A stretch of 64,000 nt of DNA from Meiothermus sp. CFH 77666 (GTDB taxonomy: Bacteria; Deinococcota; Deinococci; Deinococcales; Thermaceae): contig NZ_JAGDFV010000004.1 in assembly GCF_017497985.1 (NCBI RefSeq), positions 62,001 through 126,000 on the forward strand. The letters are read 5' to 3'. Both the position numbers and the translations under genes were made by a program. The notes beneath the pieces are model-generated. The model made no database searches. It worked only from the letters and a program-made list of their open reading frames with translations, and was not told the DNA's origin. This document shows, piece by piece, positions 8,824 through 17,988 of the stretch (position 1 is its first letter; each line of letters starts with the position of its first letter).

Positions 8824-9252
8824 ATGGAGTCTCCTGAAGCGGTTTTTGTGTACGGCACCCTGAAACAAGGGGAGCGCAACTTTGAGGTCTCGAGGCAGGC
8901 GGGCTGGCTGCGCTCGGAGCCGGCCTACCTCGAGGGTTTTCGGCTTTATCACATCCCCCAAAGCGACATTCGGCCCTATGCCTACCCCGGTGTGCTCAAA
9001 GGGGAGGGGCGGGTGTGGGGCGAGGTGCAGTGGTTTGCCGACCTCGAGCAAGCCCTGGGGCTGCTGGACCAGCTCGAGGATGAGGGCAGCGAGTACCAGC
9101 GAAGCCCCACCACTGCGTATCTTTCCGAGCGGGGCGGAGCGCCATGCAAGGTCTGGGTGTATGTTTATTCCAGCCTGCAAGCGATGCGAGGCGTGGGGGG
9201 CCTCTGGCTGCCGGAGGGGGTTTGGGGTGAACAAATGCGGTCAAAGGGGTAA
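8824..9252 (+). CDS. Gamma-glutamylcyclotransferase-like (AIG2/GGCT fold) protein
   Basis: A 142-residue protein with the GGCT-fold signature FVYGTLKQGERN at its N terminus, followed by LEGFRLYHIP and YPGVLKGEGRVWGEV. It has a conserved acidic residue region LDQLEDEGSEYQR where the catalytic Glu of the fold sits. Family members cyclise gamma-glutamyl amines or peptides. The substrate here is not known. ATG 8824 is preferred to an upstream ATG because the fold begins a few residues after it. It ends 15 bases before glgA and is probably co-transcribed with it. Confidence 0.8.
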   Translation: MESPEAVFVYGTLKQGERNFEVSRQAGWLRSEPAYLEGFRLYHIPQSDIRPYAYPGVLKGEGRVWGEVQWFADLEQALGLLDQLEDEGSEYQRSPTTAYLSERGGAPCKVWVYVYSSLQAMRGVGGLWLPEGVWGEQMRSKG

Positions 9253-9267
9253 ACTGCCCATATTCGT

Positions 9268-10608
9268 ATGAAGGTTGCCTTTGTCGCCTCCGAAGCCTTC
9301 CCCTTCGCCAAGGTGGGGGGCCTGGCCGATGTGATCGGCAGTCTGCCCCAGGCCCTACGGAAGCTGGGCCTAAAGCCCACCATCTTTCTGCCGTGGTACT
9401 GGGGTATCCAGGGCTACTATGTGGGCGAGGCCTGGTTCAACTTCGAGGGGCACCGCGAGAAAATCGGCATTGGTCACGCCGAGCACCAGGGGGTGCGCTA
9501 CGTGCTGGTGGGGCTGGGGGATTTCGCCCGAGACAAACCCTACGGCTACGACGACGACTTCCGCCGCTTTGTGCGCTTTGCCATGGCCACGGCAGAACTC
9601 CTGGGCGATTTTGACATAGTGCACGCCCACGACTGGCAGGCGGCCCTGCTACCGCTGCTGCGGAACCTGGGCTGGTTCAGGGCCCGCACGGTGTACACCA
9701 TCCACAACCTGGCCTATCAGGGGGTCTGGGGCTCCCAGGATTTTTATGCCTGGACGCGCCTGCCGGGTGAGACCTACTATGGCGCAGGCCTCGAGCACAA
9801 CGGCGCAATCAACCTGATGAAAGCCGGTATTGTGAACGCCGACGCCGTCACGACGGTCTCGCCCCGCTATGCCTGGGAGATCACCACCCCCGAAGGCGGC
9901 GAGGGCCTGGATGGGGTTCTGCGCAGCCAGCAGGGGAAGCTCCGGGGCATCCTGAACGGCCTCGACACCGACTACTGGAACCCCGCCACCGACCGGTACC
10001 TGAAACACCACTACGACGCGACCGACCTCTCGGGCAAGGCCCGCAACCGGGCCGAATTGCTCTCAGAGTTTGCCCTGGAAGACCGCCCCACCCTGGGGGT
10101 GGTCTCGCGTTTTGCCCACCAGAAAGGCATAGACCTGATTGGTGACGCGGTGGATGGTCTGATGGGGATGGGGGTCAACCTGGTGGTGCTGGGCAGTGGG
10201 GAGCCGGGCCTCGAGCGCACTTTTGCCTGGATGGCCTCCCATCTGCCGGGCCGCCTGGCCTATGTGCAGGGTTACAACGAAGCCCTGGCCCACCGCATCT
10301 ACGCCGGTTCGGATGGCTTTCTGATGCCCTCGAGGTTCGAGCCGTGCGGACTGGCCCAACTGATCGCCATGCGCTACGGCACGCTCCCCATCGTGCGGGC
10401 AGTGGGGGGCTTGCTCGATACCGTGAAGCACTGGGAAACCGGCTTCATGTTCGATTCGATGGACGCCGGGGGTGTTTTGCACGGGGTCAGCGAATTCCTC
10501 AAACACCCCGACCGCTTATCGGTGGCCCGAAATGCCATGCAGGCCGATTTTTCCTGGGATAAGCCGGCCCGCGAGTACGTGTCCCTTTATCAGCAATTGT
10601 TGGGTTAG
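9268..10608 (+). CDS. glgA: Glycogen synthase (ADP-glucose)
   Basis: A GT5-family glycosyltransferase of 446 residues, slightly shorter than the enterobacterial enzyme. It extends alpha-1,4-glucan from ADP-glucose made by GlgC. Visible signatures are FPFAKVGGLADV (the K-x-G-G-L donor loop) and VHAHDWQAALLP. YTIHNLAYQG and the C-terminal MPSRFEPCGLAQLIAMRYGTLPIVRAVGGLLDTV complete the set. The start ATG 9268 lies 15 bases after the upstream stop. A weak hairpin with a T-rich tail follows the gene. Confidence 0.96.
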   Translation: MKVAFVASEAFPFAKVGGLADVIGSLPQALRKLGLKPTIFLPWYWGIQGYYVGEAWFNFEGHREKIGIGHAEHQGVRYVLVGLGDFARDKPYGYDDDFRRFVRFAMATAELLGDFDIVHAHDWQAALLPLLRNLGWFRARTVYTIHNLAYQGVWGSQDFYAWTRLPGETYYGAGLEHNGAINLMKAGIVNADAVTTVSPRYAWEITTPEGGEGLDGVLRSQQGKLRGILNGLDTDYWNPATDRYLKHHYDATDLSGKARNRAELLSEFALEDRPTLGVVSRFAHQKGIDLIGDAVDGLMGMGVNLVVLGSGEPGLERTFAWMASHLPGRLAYVQGYNEALAHRIYAGSDGFLMPSRFEPCGLAQLIAMRYGTLPIVRAVGGLLDTVKHWETGFMFDSMDAGGVLHGVSEFLKHPDRLSVARNAMQADFSWDKPAREYVSLYQQLLG

Positions 10609-10658
10609 GGAAAGCTATTGTTGGCGCGTTTTCTCGGACAGGCCCCCAAACGGCCATT

Positions 10659-10692
10659 CAGCTCAGCCCGGATTAGCTGGAGAGTTATTTTT
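10659..10692 (+). terminator. Possible glgA terminator
   Basis: CAGCT (10659-10663) pairs with AGCTG (10675-10679), followed by GAGAGTTATTTTT. The stem is short, so this is only a possible intrinsic terminator. An outer CCATTC/GAATGG pair also encloses it. Confidence 0.35.
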
Positions 10693-10707
10693 GAATGGCG
10701 TTGATAT

Positions 10708-10818
10708 ACCCCTCATCCGCCGACACCCCAGATGCAGCAAGTGACGTCTCAGACAGTATTCTCCATAACTGCTGGCGGGGTGTTGCCACCTTCTCCCGCA
10801 AGGGGAGAAGGAAAGGGG
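10708..10818. repeat. 110-bp paired-end repeat element, copy 1
   Basis: Begins ACCCCTCATCCGCCGACACC, has a variable centre of about 50 bases, and ends GGGGTGTTGCCACC plus the hairpin TTCTCCCGCAAGGGGAGAAG. A second copy in opposite orientation lies at 25332-25441 with the same length and ends but a diverged centre. The gap 10609-10835 holds nothing else recognisable beyond the possible terminator. Confidence 0.75.
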
Positions 10819-10835
10819 TTCAGGTCAATTTTGTA

Positions 10836-11297
10836 TCAAGGCCCAGGCCCCTCGGCTGGGCGGTAGCGGGAGGGGTAGTTGATGATTTTGTCCCACTCGT
10901 CTGCTGTCGAGCGGGCCACAAAGACCACCAGCTCTTCCTCGCCAATGTTGAAAACCTCGTGGGGTACGCCGGGTTTGATGTAGATGAAGTCGCCCGCCTG
11001 GTTGATGACTTCGTGCTCGAGGTTCTCGCCAAAGGTGTGCTTGACCCGGCCCTGCAAGACAAACAACATCACCTCGAAGCCATCGTGAATGTGGGCATAA
11101 GCAATTGCACCCGGAGGCACGGTGGCCACATTAATAGAAAGCCCTGTAGACCCCACATTTTTGGCCGACATGCCCTGCAGGTACTGGATGCCGTTCCACT
11201 GTCGCCGGTTGCCGCCTCCCCGAATGACCGTGATGCCGCCCAGGTCTTCCACAATGCCCTGGTCAATGGGGCCGGTGCCGAGGGTCTTTTCGCTCAT
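10836..11297 (-). CDS. Cupin-domain protein
   Basis: A 153-residue single-cupin protein. Cupin motif 1 is represented by HIHDGFEVMLFVLQGRVKHTFG and motif 2 by AGDFIYIKPGVPHEVFN, so the metal-binding His and Glu residues are present. Small cupins of this kind bind a divalent metal and act as isomerases, dioxygenases or sugar/organic-acid binding proteins. Sequence does not decide which. The ATG at 11297 has a CAGGAGTC Shine-Dalgarno six bases upstream. It lies downstream of ddl on the same strand (gap 38 bases), so co-transcription is likely. Confidence 0.82.
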   Translation of the reverse strand: MSEKTLGTGPIDQGIVEDLGGITVIRGGGNRRQWNGIQYLQGMSAKNVGSTGLSINVATVPPGAIAYAHIHDGFEVMLFVLQGRVKHTFGENLEHEVINQAGDFIYIKPGVPHEVFNIGEEELVVFVARSTADEWDKIINYPSRYRPAEGPGP

Positions 11298-11335
11298 AGA
11301 GACTCCTGTTTCCGACGAGGGATTTGGTTCACAGG

Positions 11336-12373
<1,038 letters not shown>

Positions 12374-12458
12374 TTACGCCATCGCTTGATCTGCGAGAGG
12401 TGTGGGTAGTACGAAGAGAGGTTTCGGTTGAAATATGAACCTCATCGCGTTTTACACG

Positions 12459-12518
12459 AACACTCCAGATGCGATGCGGAGTGTTTTACCCAGAACAGCA
12501 AAACTCGCTGTTCTGGGT
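12459..12518 (-). terminator. Tandem hairpins downstream of the SDR gene
   Basis: Two adjacent perfect inverted repeats lie here: AACACTCC/GGAGTGTT (12459-12485) and a 12-bp arm pair ACCCAGAACAGC/GCTGTTCTGGGT (12488-12518). They sit just after the stop of the minus-strand SDR gene and may stop its transcription. A U-tract is present only on the plus strand (GTGTTTT), so an intrinsic terminator is not certain. Confidence 0.5.
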
Positions 12519-12542
12519 ATTCGTGGGAACCGCTGTCACACA

Positions 12543-13457
12543 TCACTTTTCCGCTGGTTTTTTACCCTCGTAAAACTCTTGCCAATGCGGCGCTCTGCCG
12601 TCTATATCGGTGAAGCCATACTCGCGGCTCAGATGCCAGGTGGCCAGGGCCTGGCCTGCTTTTTCGTGGATCTTGGGGTCGGAGGCCAGCGCCACCACGG
12701 CCCGCCCAATGTAATGTGGGGTCTCGGACTCGGCATAGTAGGGGTCTTTGGCAATCGCATCGCGCCAGTTGGCCTCGCTCACGCCAAAGTGCTCGAGCAT
12801 CGCCTCCGAGCGCAGGAAGCCGGGCGTGAGGGCCAGAGCGGTGATGTGGGCCTTTGCACGGTTGGGCTCGCCACTGACGTTGATGCGTTGGCCCTTGAAT
12901 TCCTCCGCCATGTTGTGGGCCAGACGAATTACGGTGGTCTTGACCAGATCGTAGAAAAAGTTACCCCGGTAGCTCAGGCTGTCGCCGTCAGTGACTTCGA
13001 TAATCAAACCTGAGTTTTGCTCGACCATCAGCGGCACAGCGTAGCGGCTGGTGAGGAGGTGGCTGTATACCGAGCGCTCCAAGAGCCTCCAGCCCTGGGC
13101 CATGTCCAGCTCCCAGAAGGGCTTGCCCCACTCGATGAGGGCATCGCCACCCCACACATCATTCACCAGAATATCCAGCCTGCCCTGCTCGACCTTTACC
13201 TGCTCAAACAGGCTCCTGACCTGATCCTCCTGGGTATGGTCTACCCTTACCGAAATGCCTTTTCCACCGGACTGGGTTACCAGTTCGGCGGTTTCCTCGA
13301 TGGTCTCGGGTCGGTTGAGGTCGGAAGGGTGGCCCCTGGTGCTGCGGCCCGTGCAGTACACGGTGGCCCCAGCCGCACCCAACTCTACCGCAATACCCCG
13401 GCCACAGCCCCTGGTGGCTCCTGCCACTACCGCAATTTTTCCTTTGAGATTAGACAT
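12543..13457 (-). CDS. SDR-family oxidoreductase
   Basis: A short-chain dehydrogenase of 304 residues, longer than the classical 250. The cofactor loop TRGCGRGIA (from VAGATRGCGRGIAVE) lies near the N terminus. NDVWGG replaces the usual NNAG, and the catalytic pair is YDLVK (YxxxK). GRS and R residues after beta-2 suggest an NADP preference. It belongs to a subgroup of larger SDRs of unknown substrate. Its start overlaps the end of a 67-residue gene by eight bases, so the two are translationally coupled. The divergent WYL regulator is the likely controller. Confidence 0.87.
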   Translation of the reverse strand: MSNLKGKIAVVAGATRGCGRGIAVELGAAGATVYCTGRSTRGHPSDLNRPETIEETAELVTQSGGKGISVRVDHTQEDQVRSLFEQVKVEQGRLDILVNDVWGGDALIEWGKPFWELDMAQGWRLLERSVYSHLLTSRYAVPLMVEQNSGLIIEVTDGDSLSYRGNFFYDLVKTTVIRLAHNMAEEFKGQRINVSGEPNRAKAHITALALTPGFLRSEAMLEHFGVSEANWRDAIAKDPYYAESETPHYIGRAVVALASDPKIHEKAGQALATWHLSREYGFTDIDGRAPHWQEFYEGKKPAEK

Positions 13458-13653
13458 GTTCCCTCCGCATCTCGACTACTTCTGGCTCCAAGCGAATCGC
13501 CAAGCGCATGAGTACCCTGGCCACTCGAGTTCGCCAGTCCAGCCCTATTGGTAAATGGGCCTGCAAGGTTTCGGGGTGGTCGGAAGTTTCGAACTGCTCT
13601 TGTAGGGCTCTCTGAGCTAGATATGTGTAGAGTACGTATTGGCAGTGATCCAT
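13450..13653 (-). CDS. Small hypothetical protein coupled to SDR
   Basis: A 67-residue protein, not recognised. ATG 13653 is chosen because GGAGGGGGC stands directly upstream; the frame also opens at a GTG 12 bases earlier. The sequence is helical in character (LAQRALQEQFETS..., VARVLMRLAIRLEPEVVEM) with no signal or membrane segment. Its stop overlaps the SDR start by eight bases. The good ribosome site, coupling and position as the first gene opposite a regulator support it being real. Possibly a small dimeric helper of the SDR; this is inference only. Confidence 0.6.
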   Translation of the reverse strand: MDHCQYVLYTYLAQRALQEQFETSDHPETLQAHLPIGLDWRTRVARVLMRLAIRLEPEVVEMRREHV

Positions 13654-13725
13654 TGCCCCCTCCACAACCTAGCCTAGACCGGTTATAGGTCACCTTCTGT
13701 CATATTGGTGGAATAGGGTTGAGGT

Positions 13726-14673
13726 ATGCGAGCGGATCGTTTGGTTTCGATTTTGCTGTTGTTGCAGACCAGAGGGCAGGCCACCACCGCAGAGTTGGCG
13801 AAGAGGCTCGAGGTCTCGCCGCGCACCATCCACCGTGACATGGAAGCCCTCACGGCGGCAGGGGTGCCGGTCTACGCCGAGCGGGGTAACAAGGGTGGAT
13901 GGCGACTGCTGGAGGAATACCGAACCAATCTGACGGGCCTGAGCCAGCCGGAAATCATGTCCCTGTTCGCTCTCAAACCCACTCAACTCCTGAACGACCT
14001 GGGTCTGGGGAAGGCTGGTGAACACGCACTAATCAAGATGTTGGCTGCCCTGCCTCCTACCCAACGCCAAGGGGCCGAGTACGCTCGCCAACGCATCCTG
14101 GTGGATATTCAGCGTTACCAGGAGAGTGTACCCCTGCTGCCGGTGTTGCAGGAAGCGATCTGGCAAGATCGAAAGCTATGGTTGGTCTACGAACCGATAA
14201 GCGGTAAACCTGCCGAGCGTACCGTTGACCCGCTGGGCCTGGTGGTGAAGGGGAGCGTGTGGTATCTGGTTGCCTCCAGGCAAGGTGAGCTGCGCTCGTA
14301 CCGGGCTTCGAGAATCCAGGAGGCCAAAGTCCTGGACGAGCCCTCGTTGCGCCCTGCCGACTTCGACCTCGAGGCCTACTGGCGCCGGGCCCGCGCTGAA
14401 TACAGAGCCCAGATTCCCACCTATCGAATCAAGGTGCGAATTCTGCAGAAAGTATTGGCCCGCACCAACCCCGCCAGCCACTGGGGACAGCTCGAGCACA
14501 GTGAACCTGTGGGCGATGGATGGCTGATAGCCCACCTTCGCTTCGAGTACCTCGAGCAGGCTTTGGGATGGGTCTTGGGGGCTGGGGCGGCGGTGGAAGC
14601 ACTGGAACCGCACGAGTTTCGCCAACAGGTGATTGAAACCCTGGGTATGGCGCTCGAGTTATACCAACCGTGA
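13726..14673 (+). CDS. HTH/WYL-domain transcriptional regulator
   Basis: A 315-residue YafY-type regulator. A DeoR-like winged helix occupies residues 1-60 (LLLQTRGQATTAELAKRLEVSPRTIHRDMEAL). A WYL ligand-sensing domain follows (KGSVWYLVASRQGELRSYRASRI) with a C-terminal WCX region. Such proteins sense nucleotides or small ligands. Divergent from the small ORF and SDR gene with a 72-base shared upstream region, it probably regulates them and itself. The intergenic segment AACCTAGCCTAGACCGGTT is rich in short symmetric motifs but no clear operator is defined. Confidence 0.85.
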   Translation: MRADRLVSILLLLQTRGQATTAELAKRLEVSPRTIHRDMEALTAAGVPVYAERGNKGGWRLLEEYRTNLTGLSQPEIMSLFALKPTQLLNDLGLGKAGEHALIKMLAALPPTQRQGAEYARQRILVDIQRYQESVPLLPVLQEAIWQDRKLWLVYEPISGKPAERTVDPLGLVVKGSVWYLVASRQGELRSYRASRIQEAKVLDEPSLRPADFDLEAYWRRARAEYRAQIPTYRIKVRILQKVLARTNPASHWGQLEHSEPVGDGWLIAHLRFEYLEQALGWVLGAGAAVEALEPHEFRQQVIETLGMALELYQP

Positions 14674-14730
14674 GCCCGGGCTGTGGCTTGACGAAATTTG
14701 ACATTACTGCACCGGGTTTATGCTTAAGTC

Positions 14731-15063
14731 ATGAGCTGGGTTGTGGTTTTTTTGGCGCTCTTCGCGCTCATTGCCCTGTTTGGCCTGGTTAACTACTGGG
14801 GCTATCGCCGCATCGAGAAAGCCCAGCAGGCGTGGTTTCGCCAGATGCTAGGCGATGGGGTAGACCTTGAAACATTCCTCCAATCGGCCCCCTTCGAGTA
14901 CAGGCCTCTCAAGGGCAGCAAGGCCTATGGCATCCTGGACAAGCGCACCGGCGAGGAAGTGTACAGGGTCAGAACCCCCGAGGAGGCTGAAGCCTGGATT
15001 GTGACCCACACCCTGGCCGAGCGCGGGCAGTTGCCTCTGGCCTCCGGGGAGCCCAGGCGCTAG
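14731..15063 (+). CDS. Membrane-anchored small protein
   Basis: This 110-residue protein is of unknown function. Residues 1-25 form one strongly hydrophobic segment (MSWVVVFLALFALIALFGLV), followed by a basic patch (GYRRIEKAQQ) and a soluble cytoplasmic domain of about 80 residues with no family I recognise. The topology is a signal-anchor. It overlaps the end of mutM by four bases tail to tail. ATG 14731 is the only sensible start before the membrane segment. Probably real because of the clear signal-anchor and intact length. Confidence 0.65.
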   Translation: MSWVVVFLALFALIALFGLVNYWGYRRIEKAQQAWFRQMLGDGVDLETFLQSAPFEYRPLKGSKAYGILDKRTGEEVYRVRTPEEAEAWIVTHTLAERGQLPLASGEPRR

Positions 15064-15911
15064 GGATCCGGGTGCTTCTGCTGGATAGTTGTTACGCGAC
15101 CTGCCGCTTGAAGACGCTGACACCTCGAGCAGAAGTGCGTTCCCCGCCCGCCTACCACCCTTTTGACGATGGTGCCTTTGCAGCCCGGGCGCTTACAGGG
15201 CTGGCCGGTGCGGTCGTAGGCGTTGTGGTGGAACTGGAAGTAGCCAGGTTCGCCGCCGGGCTGCTGATAGCTCTGGTCTGAGAGGGTCGAGCCCCCGGCC
15301 TCCACCGCTTTCGCCATCACCTCGCGGACGGCCTCGAAGAGTTTTCGAACCTCGGCAGTTGTGAGCGAACGGGCGGGGCGCTCGGGGTGGATTTTGCTCA
15401 TCCACAGCGACTCATCGGCGTAGATGTTGCCCACCCCCGCCACCGCTTCCTGCGAGAGCAGCACTTCCTTGATTTTTCGAGTGGTTTGCAGGAGCGATTG
15501 TCTGAACCCGGCCAGGGTGAAATCTTGCGAGAGCGGTTCGGGCCCCATGCGGTTGAGCAGGTCAATCTCGTGGTAGTCGCCTGCTTCCACCACCCACCAT
15601 TTCCCGAAGCGGCGGGGGTCGGTGTAGTAGAGGGTCTGTTTGGGCAAGTGCAAGGTGAGCCTGGTGTGCCGGTTCGGCTCAAAGCGAAAGCCTCCGGTCA
15701 TGCCCAGGTGCACGATGGCTTCCAGCTGCTTGTCCAGATGTAATATCAGGTACTTGCCCCGGCGCGAGGTGCCCAGCACCTTACGCCCTTCGGCCAGTTC
15801 GGTACGGCGGTAGCGGGCGGGGTCGTTGTGCAGCAGTTTTTGGATGCGTTGGCCCAGCAGGTAGGGCTCGAGGATACGCCGGGTGGTCTCGACTTCGGGG
15901 AGTTCGGGCAT
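15060..15911 (-). CDS. mutM: Formamidopyrimidine-DNA glycosylase
   Basis: Removes 8-oxoguanine and formamidopyrimidines from DNA and cuts the abasic strand. All core features are present. The N-terminal catalytic Pro lies in MPELPEVETTRR, the lysine region in RRGKYLILHL, and the helix-two-turn-helix in VAGVGNIYADESLW. A C-terminal zinc finger has two Cys pairs (PCKRPGCKG and HFCSRCQ). Its 283 residues are normal. Convergent with the small membrane protein gene and probably monocistronic. Confidence 0.95.
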   Translation of the reverse strand: MPELPEVETTRRILEPYLLGQRIQKLLHNDPARYRRTELAEGRKVLGTSRRGKYLILHLDKQLEAIVHLGMTGGFRFEPNRHTRLTLHLPKQTLYYTDPRRFGKWWVVEAGDYHEIDLLNRMGPEPLSQDFTLAGFRQSLLQTTRKIKEVLLSQEAVAGVGNIYADESLWMSKIHPERPARSLTTAEVRKLFEAVREVMAKAVEAGGSTLSDQSYQQPGGEPGYFQFHHNAYDRTGQPCKRPGCKGTIVKRVVGGRGTHFCSRCQRLQAAGRVTTIQQKHPDP

Positions 15912-16026
15912 TGCAGGGGTCAGGGTATCGGGGCTGGGGGAAAGGGAACAGCCGCAGGCTCACAGTTTGGCCCGCGTGCTCGGATAGTTTGCATCGAAAA
16001 TGTGTGCTCTTCACAAACATGGCCGC

Positions 16027-16038
16027 CCGTCTAGACGG
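16027..16038. promoter_or_regulatory. Perfect 12-bp palindrome
   Basis: CCGTCTAGACGG is a perfect palindrome in the 166-base gap upstream of mutM and downstream of the small gene at 16078. It may be a regulator site; no ligand or gene link is established. Confidence 0.35.
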
Positions 16039-16077
16039 TCAGTGTTCTGTAGCCCTTTGGAGGCTGGATGTAACGCT

Positions 16078-16320
16078 CTACTCAGCAGCGCGTTCCTGGG
16101 CGCGGTTGTCTTCTAGGGCCCGGCGGCATTCGCGGAACACATACAGCACCAGCACCGGGAAGGGAATATCCTGCTCGAGGGCTTCCTGTACGGCAAAATA
16201 GCGCCCCGGATCGGCAGCGCGAACCTTAGGAGCCAGCATCGTCCATAGCTTGAGCAAGCCTTCGCGGCTGTGCGGAATCGCTTCCTCGAAGCGCTTGAGG
16301 GGGTCAGAGGGCGTGTTCAT
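16078..16320 (-). CDS. Small hypothetical protein
   Basis: An 80-residue acidic-basic helical protein, not recognised. The frame is also open to GTG 16353, which would add 11 residues; both starts have weak ribosome sites (GAGAGC before the GTG, TTGAAG before the ATG). Visible features are LKLWTMLAPKVRAADPGRY and a C-terminal VLVLYVFRECRRALED helix with a single Cys. There is no signal peptide. It stands alone between the NDUFA9-like gene and mutM on the same strand. Confidence 0.5.
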   Translation of the reverse strand: MNTPSDPLKRFEEAIPHSREGLLKLWTMLAPKVRAADPGRYFAVQEALEQDIPFPVLVLYVFRECRRALEDNRAQERAAE

Positions 16321-16397
16321 CTTCAACACATAAGGCCGAGCAGACTCAATCACGCTCTCAGGGTAGGCCGGCGGGTGTTTTTCAACAGTATTCCAGA

Positions 16398-17297
16398 CTA
16401 AGCACTAACCAACCGTTTAGTTGTAAGGATTCCAGGTAACTCCACTTCCAGGGAGCGTTCCACTAAGGAAAAAGCGCCGCGCATGTGGGCGGGGTCGGCG
16501 GTATTGCCCATTTTGAGCTGCCGGTACTGATCCAGGGTGATGGGGCTCATGGGCAGGGGAGAGAGGAGCGGAACCACCCGATCCATCAGCGCCAGCGGGA
16601 TGGGCAGCAGGGGTTTTCGAGAGCCCAGGGTATCGCGCACCAGCAGCAGTAATTCGCGGAAGGTGTACTCTTTGGGCCCCACCAGGTTGTAACTGCGGTG
16701 AAGGGTGTGGGGGCGGCTCAGGGCCTGTTCAAAAGCCAGGGCCACATCGCCCACCCAGATGGGGCGGAACACAAAGCTGCCATCGCCAATTTGGGGGATG
16801 AAGGGAATGGGGGCGGTGACCAGCCCTTTCAAAATGCCCCCAAAGAACTCGTCGCCCTGGCCGAAAATCAGGCTGGGGCGCAGAATGGTCCAGTCCAGTC
16901 CGGAGGCCTGTACCAGCTCCTCACCTTCGGCCTTGGTCTCGTAGTAGCGGCTGCCGGTACCCCGGGCGGTGCCCAGCGCCGACATGTGTACAAAACGTCG
17001 AATACCCGCGGCCCTGGCTGCTGCCAAACTGTGGCGCACCCCTTCCACGTGAGCCTGACGGAAGGTCTGGTCGCCCCGTTCGCGGATGATGCCCACCAGG
17101 TAGATCAGGGCTTCCTGGCCCTGGGCCGCCTCGAGCAGACCCTCGTCTTTGGCGGCATCGGCCATCACGTAGCGCACCCCTGCAAGCGGGCCTTCGCCCC
17201 GCCTCGAGGCCACCGTAACCTGGTGGCCCTGCTCCAGCAGGTGCCGCGCCAGGTGGGTGCCCACATAGCCGCTGCCGCCGACGATGAGTACCTTCAT
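16398..17297 (-). CDS. NAD(P)-binding atypical SDR, NDUFA9-like
   Basis: A 299-residue protein of the complex I NDUFA9/NmrA-like extended SDR group. The Rossmann loop VGGSGYVGTHLARHL is at the N terminus. VHMSALGT and RYYETKAEGEELV follow, with YxxxK represented by YETK. ILRPSLIFGQGD and PIWVGDVA complete the family pattern. Such proteins bind NADPH and often act on membrane or isoprenoid-type substrates. It starts seven bases after the CRP-like regulator and is therefore third in the litR operon, which suggests light-dependent expression. An enzymatic role in carotenoid metabolism is possible but unproved. Confidence 0.82.
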   Translation of the reverse strand: MKVLIVGGSGYVGTHLARHLLEQGHQVTVASRRGEGPLAGVRYVMADAAKDEGLLEAAQGQEALIYLVGIIRERGDQTFRQAHVEGVRHSLAAARAAGIRRFVHMSALGTARGTGSRYYETKAEGEELVQASGLDWTILRPSLIFGQGDEFFGGILKGLVTAPIPFIPQIGDGSFVFRPIWVGDVALAFEQALSRPHTLHRSYNLVGPKEYTFRELLLLVRDTLGSRKPLLPIPLALMDRVVPLLSPLPMSPITLDQYRQLKMGNTADPAHMRGAFSLVERSLEVELPGILTTKRLVSA

Positions 17298-17304
17298 AAA
17301 CCCT

Positions 17305-17895
17305 CTAAACGGCTTGTAGCATCCGGCTTTCGGCCTCGAGCTCCAGGGTCTTGCGGTCTACCAGGTAAATTTTGCGATAGCCGGTGTCCAGGATGCCCTC
17401 GTGGCGCAGGTCGGAGAGCAGCTTGCTGACCGACTCACGGGTGGAAGCGGTGGCGTCGGCGATTTCTTCGTGGCTGGCAGTAACGTAAACCCCGCGTTCG
17501 TCCTGGCCCTTGGCGGCGGTGGCGGCCAGGTAGAGCAGGTAGCGGCAGATGCGGCTGCGCAGTTCGCCCCACTGAAGGTGGGTCTCGTAGGCCTGTACCT
17601 GTACCATCTGGCTGGCCAGGCTTCCGGCCAGGGCCCGCAGGTCGTCGTTGGAGAGGGTTTTGGGATCCACGGCAAAAGCAGCCGCCTCGGTCAGGGCTTC
17701 GGCAGTGTACCGGTACTGCCGCTCCGAAAGGGCTTCTTCCCCGAAGTAATCACCCGGCAGCACGTGACGCAGGGTGAGCTGGCGTCCATCGGGCAGAATC
17801 TCGATGATGCGCACCAGGCCGCGCTCGAGGTGATAAAGCACCTCCGCACGGTCGCCAGCCCGATAGATCACTTCTTTTCTACGCACCTTTTTCAT
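17305..17895 (-). CDS. CRP/FNR-family regulator, LdrP-like
   Basis: A 196-residue CRP-family activator. A cyclic-nucleotide-like beta roll occupies about residues 1-80, a dimer helix 85-112, and a winged helix 138-168 (ASHEEIADATASTRESVSKLLSDL). The phosphate-binding cassette is atypical (FGEEALSERQYRYTAEA), so cAMP may not be needed. In Thermus thermophilus the CRP-type LdrP lies next to litR and activates crtB. The same neighbours occur here, which supports that role. ATG 17895 follows a good AGGAGGC site. It lies 93 bases downstream of litR on the same strand. Confidence 0.85.
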   Translation of the reverse strand: MKKVRRKEVIYRAGDRAEVLYHLERGLVRIIEILPDGRQLTLRHVLPGDYFGEEALSERQYRYTAEALTEAAAFAVDPKTLSNDDLRALAGSLASQMVQVQAYETHLQWGELRSRICRYLLYLAATAAKGQDERGVYVTASHEEIADATASTRESVSKLLSDLRHEGILDTGYRKIYLVDRKTLELEAESRMLQAV

Positions 17896-17988
17896 AAAGC
17901 CTCCTTGAACAGGACTTGCGAGATTGCAGCATGGCAGAAAGACGACGATTTTGCCCCACAGGGAGCGCCCCCCTGGAAAAGCCCAGCC

